A stretch of DNA of 14,863 nucleotides from contig SBEK01000100.1 in NCBI GenBank assembly GCA_009668925.1, positions 1 through 14,863 on the forward strand, in the 5' to 3' direction. Below, piece by piece: positions 9,701-14,651 of this stretch. The translations under genes were made by a program, and so were the position numbers. This DNA comes from Deltaproteobacteria bacterium. GTDB lineage: Bacteria > Desulfobacterota > Syntrophia > Syntrophales > Smithellaceae. Positions within the stretch are counted from its first letter, which is position 1, and every line of letters begins with the position of its first letter. The notes under the pieces were generated by a model. It was not told the origin of the DNA. It searched no databases and saw only the letters and a program-made list of their open reading frames with translations.

Positions 9701-10332
9701 GCGTCGCTGCTGCTGTAATAGGTGCCCGGCAACTTGTAGTAAATGTAATTTGTCAGATCTGAAGGATTTGGATATCTTTGGGTCTTCGGATAAGCGAGAT
9801 TGCAATATCTGGTTCTTTGTTCGCTGTTAACAGCATAATGGGTCAGAATTTCATCTCGATACGTTACATCAAACGAGGCATTCTGGGCAACGCAGGCGCT
9901 CTGGCAGGTTGCCTGCTTCGCTGCGTCATTCGTGACGCAGTAATCAGAACACTCCGGAGGAGGATTTGGGCAGTAAGACTTTGGCTCGTAGGACGAAAAG
10001 TATACCGCGTTATGCAAATGATTCGAACTGACACTGCCCAGTTGATACGTCATCAATCCAATGCGCATGGAACTGTTATATTTTGTAACAATCTGCTGTA
10101 TAGCTCTCTTGGCTTCCACAAGCCTGCTGCCAGCCGCCCAGGGGCCGACAAGATTGCCGACAAAGTCCTCGTCCATGCTCTGAGAATTATCCAAAATAAT
10201 CAAAATATTCGGAGCGTATGACGAACCCTGGGTAAAAAGATCCTGATCATCGGCGATGACCGTTCTGACCAATGATAAATTCAAAATAATCAAAAAAGTG
10301 ATTACCAAAGAGCAGCTGATTGCCTTTTTCAT
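6730..10332 (-). CDS. pilY1: PilY1-like type IV pilus tip protein (VWA plus PilC/PilY beta-propeller)
   Basis: A secreted protein of 1200 aa. A signal peptide (about 1-29, MKKAISCSLVITFLIILNL) is followed by a von Willebrand A-type domain (about 40-500) with the MIDAS motif DNSQS (48-52) and VTDGLPS (385-391). This domain carries a long insertion with five Cys in 27 residues (121-147). The C-terminal Neisseria PilC / PilY1 propeller domain (about 625-1160) contains VGANDGQFHAFNATNG (688-703) and a calcium-loop-like DGDYDGYLD (933-941). The family acts at the pilus tip in adhesion, surface sensing and in countering PilT-driven retraction. The in-frame TTG at 10365 overlaps the preceding gene. 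ATG 10332 is preferred because GGGAGG lies 4 nt upstream and the signal peptide then starts properly. It is the last gene of the minor-pilin operon, and a terminator follows. Confidence 0.93.
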   Translation of the reverse strand: MKKAISCSLVITFLIILNLSLVRTVIADDQDLFTQGSSYAPNILIILDNSQSMDEDFVGNLVGPWAAGSRLVEAKRAIQQIVTKYNSSMRIGLMTYQLGSVSSNHLHNAVYFSSYEPKSYCPNPPPECSDYCVTNDAAKQATCQSACVAQNASFDVTYRDEILTHYAVNSEQRTRYCNLAYPKTQRYPNPSDLTNYIYYKLPGTYYSSSDAGNAFCYSRYYDPSESGSDTYRCFTSKTGTSDDTYRVSNPGQYGGSYDDYDFTPTDEDIALGFKDFGRRLAWYHVGRTWFRNSSPGGGYLQIKCNEKSTAAQQLSALLAKLDMKENNETAYMSSSCSGNNSNSCPFIIAGGLTPTAGTLQTAIDYFKGSNSPIQDSCQKNFVIFVTDGLPSVNASGQAGSASTLMPAVLDKIDALRALTKTLGSGSSAQSYTFNVLTYVVGMAMTPASRTHLDTMASHGGTAINGQALYADNASQIYTSLDNVLSDILTRSYAFATSSISSSRTADENFIYEATFEPVGNSYPFWKGFLKKWSLKADGSLDAVVWEAGSLLKNALAENRNMQTLIGGSLTKFQAYDIDSSNYVPYSYLNVADQPTANKIIKYVRGYALDPVDGTTVTNPDNWKLGDVFHSSPITLGTPTPFFNDTLETNPTIANKKAFEVYRDAHPRASNCSGGVTTCPGYGKRMIVVGANDGQFHAFNATNGAEFWSFVPPNLLPKLQYLAHYTTTSTLGHQFFVDGRITATDAWLPSTISNGTNKSSTDWRTLVMFSLGRNDRDYTAADKSAVPQSTKYWSSSSSCDAGITEYYNATTAPYYCGYYAFDFTDSPTSMPTFKWTLQPGSSAAPFLGEPWSAISIGRVKIAGNERWIGVIGGGYNANTCTTSSCSDKRGKGIIAFDLRTGQTLWSYTWNATDLANVGSPNMGDAIASQVSLVDGDYDGYLDHGYVGDIKGNMWQIKFCTKADLAADANCGTSNWKGSLLLDKLSGSDKYPIYFQPTVTRDSSNNTWIFWSSGDQVDPTGSGPAAYVYALKPLLCKDGSGNPSPCSRSDLKNITSDKNTYCGATTKTGWYINLSGKNEQVLSQPVAFNNILYFTSFIPASGSSASCTKTGTAQLYAISIESTPSYCNVGAGYFTGGSRFIDVGAGIASGVLLSYNPDGSMNAYVTVSGAGGQEGGTLKAPFQPPTISSRANMLYWKDLRIQ

Positions 10333-10336
10333 AAAG

Positions 10337-10342
10337 CCTCCC
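10337..10342 (-). promoter_or_regulatory. Shine-Dalgarno deciding the pilY1 start
   Basis: GGGAGG on the minus strand is 4 nt before ATG 10332. It supports this start over the TTG at 10365, which would add 11 non-signal-like residues ahead of the signal peptide. Confidence 0.65.
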
Positions 10343-10361
10343 GACGTAAGATCTTTCGCGA

Positions 10362-10679
10362 TCAACGAATGGTTACTTCTTTTAAAACTCCATCTATAAA
10401 GAACATTTCCGCCATTTTCTTGTTTCGAGAAACCGGCTTTCCTTTTCCGTATTCTATTTTAACGCCTTTCAAACTGTATCTCTTTCCGTTTTCCAGATAG
10501 AGAGTATCATTTTGTATTTTGGAAACGACACCGGCAACTTTGAGAGCTTTGGTTCGCGAGGACGACGATGCTGCAGGCGTCCCCGGCACCGAAGTTACGG
10601 CAAAACTTTCAGTGCCGACTAAGAAAAATGACATCAATACGATTGAAACAACAATGCAGACATATTTGAAGTGCGACAT
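10362..10679 (-). CDS. Small secreted protein of unknown function in the minor-pilin operon
   Basis: A 105-aa protein with an N-terminal signal peptide (about 1-27, hydrophobic core VCIVVSIVLMSFFLVG and a likely cut after SFA). A Ser/Thr/Pro/Ala-rich stretch follows (28-45), then a compact beta-rich domain (about 46-105) containing VAGVVSKIQNDTLYLENG and YSLKGVKIEYG. I do not recognise the family by name. Its position directly upstream of pilY1 recalls PilY2 of Pseudomonas, another small exported protein beside PilY1, but I cannot show homology. The ATG at 10679 has AGGAGGG about 10 nt upstream. The gap to pilX is 44 bp and the gap to the pilY1 ATG is 29 bp, so it is probably co-expressed and acts in the periplasm or at the pilus. 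Confidence 0.8.
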   Translation of the reverse strand: MSHFKYVCIVVSIVLMSFFLVGTESFAVTSVPGTPAASSSSRTKALKVAGVVSKIQNDTLYLENGKRYSLKGVKIEYGKGKPVSRNKKMAEMFFIDGVLKEVTIR

Positions 10680-10723
10680 CGTTCTCTTTCCCTCCTGCCT
10701 ATGCTTTTGACTTTGGTTCTCTA

Positions 10724-11224
10724 TTATTTGTAAACCAACGACAGCGAGATCGGTCCGTAGGCAACACCGATACCCACACGTTCTTCAGTCTTGTACGTCG
10801 TATTTTCCCCGGAAACCGCCAAGTCGTATCTGGCCATCCCCCATCCCTGAGATGACTCCATCGAATAGCCGGGCGGCGGAAGCGCAGCAAAAGGGCTCAA
10901 AGTAATATTTTCAATTCTATATCGGGATCCCGGCGCGTAGGTCGCATCAACATTTGTCCACGTATTCATCGGGACACCGAAATTCACCGCCATTGGATCG
11001 AACGTTTGAGTGGTAATATGATACCCGCTCTCGACAGCGGCTAAAGCTCTTTTCTCGCCCAGAGAACTCACACTTGTTCTCAGATCTTCGGTCGACAATA
11101 AAACGACCATGAATCCCAGTGCGATGATGATTGCGCAGGAAATAATTGCCGTAAGCAGGATAAAACCTTTTTCCGAACGTAAAACATCGCTTCCGACCAT
11201 CGTTTCTGAATGCTGAATCTTCAT
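10724..11224 (-). CDS. pilX: Type IV pilus minor pilin PilX-like
   Basis: A 166-aa prepilin-like protein. The leader ends at Gly20 (RSEKG), and the mature part would start FILLTAIISCAIIIALGFM, a single hydrophobic helix. Position 5 of the mature protein is Thr rather than Glu. PilX proteins, like the type II secretion pseudopilin GspK, often lack Glu5, consistent with assembly at the tip. The following ALAAVESGYHI segment matches the PilX N-terminal family (Pfam PilX_N). It overlaps pilW by 4 nt (11221-11224), implying translational coupling. The C-terminal domain is short and has no further motif I recognise. Confidence 0.85.
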   Translation of the reverse strand: MKIQHSETMVGSDVLRSEKGFILLTAIISCAIIIALGFMVVLLSTEDLRTSVSSLGEKRALAAVESGYHITTQTFDPMAVNFGVPMNTWTNVDATYAPGSRYRIENITLSPFAALPPPGYSMESSQGWGMARYDLAVSGENTTYKTEERVGIGVAYGPISLSLVYK

Positions 11225-11961
11225 GGGTTAGCTCCGTGATTTCTGGGGATGACACGCGTCGAATATATAATTCTTCGCCTGGCGTGAGTCGCCGGATCAA
11301 TATCTTCCGTATCCGCAACCAGTGTAATTTCTATCGTATTAATCAACGGAATCTGCGCCGGCAAACTGGCCGGCGCGATTAGATTGTTGTTAAAATCAAA
11401 GTATCGAAAGACCGGCACATCAACACCGTCATTATATGCATTATTGGAATTCAGATCATTAACGATTCGTATGATCCGTGGTCGTCCGCTTGCGGCGGTA
11501 TCGCCCAGGAAGGGTTGCGCGGCGCCGCAATTGGTGCTCCGGGTGACGCGCAAATTCGCCGCGTCATAGGTGTATGTAATGATTTCGCTGGGATTACTCG
11601 CGGTGCCGTTGATAACCGAATTATCATTGGCATCCATTTCAATCGTGATGCTGAAGGGCGTTGCGGCCTGAATCCCTTTGTACGCGGGATTTGCCGCGGC
11701 TGAAGTGCAGTCTGCGGCGCTCCGCCATACGGTATTATCCAGGCTGGAATTGTAGGAGGCCATGCGAATCTCCAGCGCCATCAAATCCAGTCCGCTTCGG
11801 ACATCTTTTTGCGCAATGATCTTCCTGTCCATTCCCGCGGATGATTTTTGAGTCAGGGTGACAACACTGTAAACACCGACCATCATCAGTGCACCCACAA
11901 CCAGTGCGATCAGTACTTCAATAAGCGTAAAACCGTTTCTTATCTTCATCATCTTTAGCAT
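11221..11961 (-). CDS. pilW: Type IV pilus minor pilin PilW-like
   Basis: A 246-aa class III prepilin. The leader ends at Gly10 (KIRNG), followed by FTLIEVLIALVVGALMMVGVY, with the conserved Glu5 needed for subunit assembly and methylation. The region after the helix (MDRKIIAQKDVRSGLDLMALEIRMA, about residues 44-68) is typical of PilW/GspJ-like minor pilins. The C-terminal part is a beta-rich globular domain ending in a TRVIPRN segment. It overlaps pilV by 7 nt and pilX by 4 nt. In-frame ATGs at 11952 and 11949 are also possible starts and would only shorten the leader. In Pseudomonas, PilW acts with PilV, PilX, FimU and PilY1 in priming pilus assembly. Confidence 0.88.
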   Translation of the reverse strand: MLKMMKIRNGFTLIEVLIALVVGALMMVGVYSVVTLTQKSSAGMDRKIIAQKDVRSGLDLMALEIRMASYNSSLDNTVWRSAADCTSAAANPAYKGIQAATPFSITIEMDANDNSVINGTASNPSEIITYTYDAANLRVTRSTNCGAAQPFLGDTAASGRPRIIRIVNDLNSNNAYNDGVDVPVFRYFDFNNNLIAPASLPAQIPLINTIEITLVADTEDIDPATHARRRIIYSTRVIPRNHGANP

Positions 11962-12422
11962 CCGTTCTTAAAGTACTGCTGACGAGAAACAAAAACCGTC
12001 TGGCTTATGCCGGTCGCATTCAATGGCGGCCAGGTTACCGTCACTGTGATGCGAAAATAATTAGCGGTCAGTGCCGTAATATCGGTCACAATATGGTAGG
12101 TCGCATCACCCGCTGTCGCCGTGGGAAGACCGCTGACCACAATATCGTAATTACTGCTTGCAGCCGCTCCGGCAGCGGGTATTGCCGGGATGCCGTTCGC
12201 GGCTGAAGCCGCTGTGTTACATTGGTTCATTACATAAGCTTCCGTACTCTCCAGTTGCCTGTGCATGATTTCCGATCCCCTGCCCAGGTAGTCCGCCTTT
12301 GCGACCGTCTTCCAGGCCGGTGATTGCAATGAAAATGCGGCAAATATCGCCGTCGTGGTCAAGAATATGGCAATCATGACCTCGACCATGCCCATGCCTT
12401 TATTAATTTGTAAAAGTGACAT
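11955..12422 (-). CDS. pilV: Type IV pilus minor pilin PilV-like
   Basis: A 155-aa prepilin with a short leader, MSLLQINKG, cut before MGMVEVMIAIFLTTTAIFAAF. The first mature residue is Met instead of Phe, which prepilin peptidases tolerate, and Glu5 is present. The segment SEIMHRQLESTEAYVMNQC (about 49-67) resembles PilV. The remainder is a small beta-rich domain ending TVFVSRQQYFKNGC. It overlaps the upstream pseudopilin gene by 20 nt, and a GGGGGA lies 7 nt before the ATG inside that gene. Gene order (FimT/GspH, PilV, PilW, PilX, PilY1) supports the name. Confidence 0.85.
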   Translation of the reverse strand: MSLLQINKGMGMVEVMIAIFLTTTAIFAAFSLQSPAWKTVAKADYLGRGSEIMHRQLESTEAYVMNQCNTAASAANGIPAIPAAGAAASSNYDIVVSGLPTATAGDATYHIVTDITALTANYFRITVTVTWPPLNATGISQTVFVSRQQYFKNGC

Positions 12423-12900
12423 CGACAGTCCCCCTGCTATTGAGCGTAATAGTCGCTGTTACCTCCCTGCTGTTCTTCAGCGTCACCGTTCCCGTATCGT
12501 TCGGGGTAACCGGAGAAACAGCACAATGTTCCGTCAATCCCCTCGGTGTCATCCTGACAACCTGGCAACCCGTAAAATTGCTATTTTCGATAATTGCATC
12601 ATGAGCTCTTGATGACTCTATAGGAGTTTCATTCATGTTAACAGCCGCGAGGTTATCGTGTGCCGGAGCAGAAATGTGATATTGATTAGTGGCATTAAAC
12701 GTTATCGTATACACTCGGCCCTCTCCGATGGCCCGGGTTCTGTATTTCGTAAGATCAGAGGCCACTTTTCTCGCTCCCGAATTCAAATTGGCCTTGGTGA
12801 CGTATGCTTGCCAGGACAGCGATGCAATGGAAAGCGCCACGCCGATTATCGCTATGACGATAAGCAATTCAACGATGGAAAAACCTTTTTTATGTTTCAT
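12403..12900 (-). CDS. GspH/FimT-type pseudopilin (FimU/FimT-like)
   Basis: A 165-aa prepilin. The leader is MKHKKG, with the mature start FSIVELLIVIAIIGVALSIA and Glu5 present. A GspH-type domain (Pfam GspH / FimT) follows. Two Cys (about residues 113 and 124, TGCQVVRMTPRGLTEHC) are spaced as for a disulfide. The C-terminal strand TITLNSRGTVDVTF is the conserved GspH/FimT ending. In Pseudomonas the equivalent operon position holds FimU or FimT, and the two cannot be told apart by eye. The ATG at 12900 has no good Shine-Dalgarno, so translation may be weak or depend on the upstream gene 51 bp away. It overlaps pilV by 20 nt. Confidence 0.85.
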   Translation of the reverse strand: MKHKKGFSIVELLIVIAIIGVALSIASLSWQAYVTKANLNSGARKVASDLTKYRTRAIGEGRVYTITFNATNQYHISAPAHDNLAAVNMNETPIESSRAHDAIIENSNFTGCQVVRMTPRGLTEHCAVSPVTPNDTGTVTLKNSREVTATITLNSRGTVDVTFTN

Positions 12901-12951
12901 GCTGTTGTACCAATAACCGTTTGGTTTTTAAGACACGTATCATCTTCCTTG

Positions 12952-13437
12952 TCAATGAGCATCGAAGGAAACGTAGACCCTGCCTGTTAAATTCGATGTT
13001 ATCTTGACATGCAGGCCGTCGCCATTTTCTAATACAAGCGATCCCGCGGACACCGTACCCCTCGGTTGAAAAACAATCTGAGCGTTCGGATAATTGAGGG
13101 GATGATCCGCCGAAAATATTATATTACGCCCCTCGGAATTCAAATTCTTAACGATCGCATTTTCTTCATCGTATTCGGAAGCCAATCCTTTAACGCCACC
13201 CTTTAAGATTCTGTAACGATTATTCTCCGCATCCAAGACGATCTTATAATGAACACAATCCGCCATCGCCCTTTGCTTCAAAGATACGCAATCTGCGCTC
13301 ATAGCCCTCGCTGAATTTCTCAAGTCGACTTTATGTTTGTATTTGCTGTACGTGGAAACAGCCAATGTTGAAATGATAGTCGCAATGAAGATGACAATGA
13401 CCATTTCAACAAGTGTAAACCCCCGTTTAGAATCCAT
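12952..13437 (-). CDS. Second GspH/FimT-type pseudopilin
   Basis: A 161-aa prepilin. The leader MDSKRG is cut before FTLVEMVIVIFIATIISTLAV, with Glu5 present. The rest fits the GspH/FimT fold: SARAMSADCVSLKQRAMADC (about residues 38-57), IVFQPRGTVSAGSLVLENGDG and a C-terminal ITSNLTGRVYVSF strand. The pattern of short leader, one helix and FQPRGT is shared with the next gene (12403-12900), which suggests an old duplication with strong divergence. It lies 128 bp after pilD and may have its own promoter. FimT or FimU are the likely equivalents. Confidence 0.85.
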   Translation of the reverse strand: MDSKRGFTLVEMVIVIFIATIISTLAVSTYSKYKHKVDLRNSARAMSADCVSLKQRAMADCVHYKIVLDAENNRYRILKGGVKGLASEYDEENAIVKNLNSEGRNIIFSADHPLNYPNAQIVFQPRGTVSAGSLVLENGDGLHVKITSNLTGRVYVSFDAH

Positions 13438-13565
13438 TCTCGTTCCCAGCCTTTCCGTAAGCAGGTCTATTTTGTTTTTATTTCCGGCTCTTCAAGTCCT
13501 TTCAATAAAACGATCTGATTAATGGATTAATATCTTATGTTGCCGACTATGCTCATAAAACACGC
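13438..13565 (-). promoter_or_regulatory. Gap between pilD and pseudopilin genes with candidate promoter
   Basis: This AT-rich gap on the minus strand contains TTGAAA, a 17-bp spacer and AATAAA (5/6 and 4/6 fits to sigma70 boxes). Upstream of these is the symmetric ATTAAT-CC-ATTAAT (13518-13531). An internal promoter for the pseudopilin genes is possible. I saw no terminator after pilD here, so readthrough from the pilD promoter is also likely. Confidence 0.3.
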
Positions 13566-14324
13566 TCAGTAACGGTAAAATAAAAGATTAAAGGCATCGC
13601 CCCAAAAAATATAGACCACGGCCGCAGCGGATAGAAAAGGTCCAAAGGGCACCGCATATTTCGTATCTTTCTTTTTAACAACCATCGCGATCAGTCCTAT
13701 CAATGCCCCCGTAAAAGAACTGAACAACAAAACAAAAATCAATGATTTCCATCCCAGAAAGGCACCGATCATGGCCAAGAGCTTTATATCGCCGCCGCCC
13801 ATACCTTCGCGTTTCGTGATCTTTTCATAAACAAAAGCAATCAAAAAAAGCATGCCGCCGCCGACCAGTAATCCGATGAGGGCTTCATGCCAGGGAATCT
13901 TTATGACAAAAACCGCCGACAGAAAGAAAAAGGGAATACCGGGCAGCGACAGAATATCGGGAATAATTTGGTGATCAAAATCAATGAAGCTGATAACAAT
14001 CAAAACTGCCGTGAAAACGAAGAAGACCAAAAAATTGAGCGTAAGACCGAATTTGACAAACAACAGCAACGTTAACAGACCGGTAACCAGCTCGACCAGC
14101 GGATACCGCCATGAAATTTTTTCTCCGCAGTCCCGGCACTTCGCCCGCAAGAGAGCAAAACTAATGATCGGGATATTATCAAAGAAGCGAATCGGATGGT
14201 GGCAATGCGGACAACGAGAAAGCGGAGTAACGATAGATTCTCTCGCCGGTATACGGAAAATGCATACGTTGAGAAAGCTGCCGACCGCCGCGCCGAAAAT
14301 AAAGGCAAAAATGTTTAGGATCAT
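13566..14324 (-). CDS. pilD: Prepilin peptidase / N-methyltransferase
   Basis: A 252-aa inner-membrane aspartic protease that removes the prepilin leader after Gly and N-methylates the new N-terminus. The N-terminal cytoplasmic domain has the zinc-type tetracysteine pattern CPHC (38-41) and CRDC (63-66), which is needed for methylation. The protease Asp residues are seen in FIDFDHQIIPD (Asp115) and in GMGGGDIKLL (Asp179, the GxGD motif). About seven hydrophobic segments are present. It begins MILNIFAFIFGAAVGSFLNV, normal for the family. It heads a minor-pilin operon and could process all four prepilins encoded downstream. The leader carries a GEMM-I riboswitch, and the ribosome binding site near ATG 14324 is weak (purine run AGAAGAGAA). 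Confidence 0.96.
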   Translation of the reverse strand: MILNIFAFIFGAAVGSFLNVCIFRIPARESIVTPLSRCPHCHHPIRFFDNIPIISFALLRAKCRDCGEKISWRYPLVELVTGLLTLLLFVKFGLTLNFLVFFVFTAVLIVISFIDFDHQIIPDILSLPGIPFFFLSAVFVIKIPWHEALIGLLVGGGMLFLIAFVYEKITKREGMGGGDIKLLAMIGAFLGWKSLIFVLLFSSFTGALIGLIAMVVKKKDTKYAVPFGPFLSAAAVVYIFWGDAFNLLFYRY

Positions 14325-14378
14325 GAGATTCTCTTCTATTCTCTCTGAACGGGATTTTGGGGGAATGCTTGTTTGATG

Positions 14379-14476
14379 AAAGCTCTTCCGGCAGCCCTGC
14401 CGCCCTATCCCGTCAAAGATTTAGGCCAGTAACTTTGCGTCCCACCTTTTCAGGTGGTTTGCTTTTTTCAAGCTTC
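14379..14476 (-). promoter_or_regulatory. GEMM-I cyclic dinucleotide riboswitch, probable 3',3'-cGAMP (G20A) subclass
   Basis: Minus strand, in the 5' leader of pilD. The order matches the GEMM-I (c-di-GMP-I) aptamer. First comes AAAGCAAACC. Next is helix P2, CCACCT-GAAA-AGGTGG (14457-14442), with its GNRA loop at 14451-14448. The invariant GACGCAAAG follows (14441-14433). The tetraloop-receptor strands are CCTAAA (14425-14420) and TAGG (14407-14404). Last is hairpin GGCA-GGGC-TGCC (14401-14390). A closing P1 of about 7 bp (GAAGCTT with AGAGCTTT) can form, including wobbles. The base aligned to Vibrio Vc2 G20 is A (14463), since the motif is AAGCAAACC rather than GGCAAACC. This change defines the cGAMP-sensing subclass known from Geobacter. 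Family membership is nearly certain. The ligand is inferred from this base. Confidence 0.9.
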
Positions 14477-14482
14477 GCGTTA

Positions 14483-14511
14483 ATTCTCCCTTATTTTTCG
14501 TCAGAAGTCAA
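14483..14511 (-). promoter_or_regulatory. Sigma70-type promoter of the riboswitch-pil operon
   Basis: The minus strand has TTGACT (14511-14506; 5/6), a 17-bp spacer and GAGAAT (14488-14483; 4/6). The expected transcription start is near 14476, the first base of aptamer helix P1. That agreement between two independent signals raises confidence. Confidence 0.6.
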
Positions 14512-14520
14512 TAAATTTAA

Positions 14521-14536
14521 TGTGATTCCGATCACT
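14521..14536. promoter_or_regulatory. CRP/FNR-family-like palindrome
   Basis: TGTGA-TTCCGA-TCACT matches the CRP consensus TGTGA-N6-TCACA at 9 of 10 conserved positions. The inner inverted repeat GTGAT-TCCG-ATCAC is perfect. Its centre is about 52 bp upstream of the predicted pilD-operon start and directly beyond the -35 box, a position suitable for activation. It is farther from the ribD side. Which family member binds cannot be told from sequence. Confidence 0.5.
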
Positions 14537-14593
14537 AATATCCGTGTCTGCGCCATTTCATACGGGGAATCCCGCGCCCGCCCGCGTTCTGTA

Positions 14594-14623
14594 TCGAAAC
14601 GACGACGAAAATTCCTTTACAAT
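14594..14623 (+). promoter_or_regulatory. Candidate ribD promoter
   Basis: TCGAAA (14594-14599; 4/6), an 18-bp spacer and TACAAT (14618-14623; 5/6) lie about 30 bp before the ribD ATG. This is a weak -35 with a good -10. It is the best plus-strand match in the divergent intergenic region. Confidence 0.35.
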
Positions 14624-14651
14624 ACCGTAGTCCTTGAGGTATTTGTCGTTC

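Noticed and set aside
10333..10365. TTG start for pilY1 overlapping the preceding stop (TTGA)
   Set aside because: It would add 11 residues ahead of a standard MKKA signal peptide, and the GGGAGG sequence points to ATG 10332.
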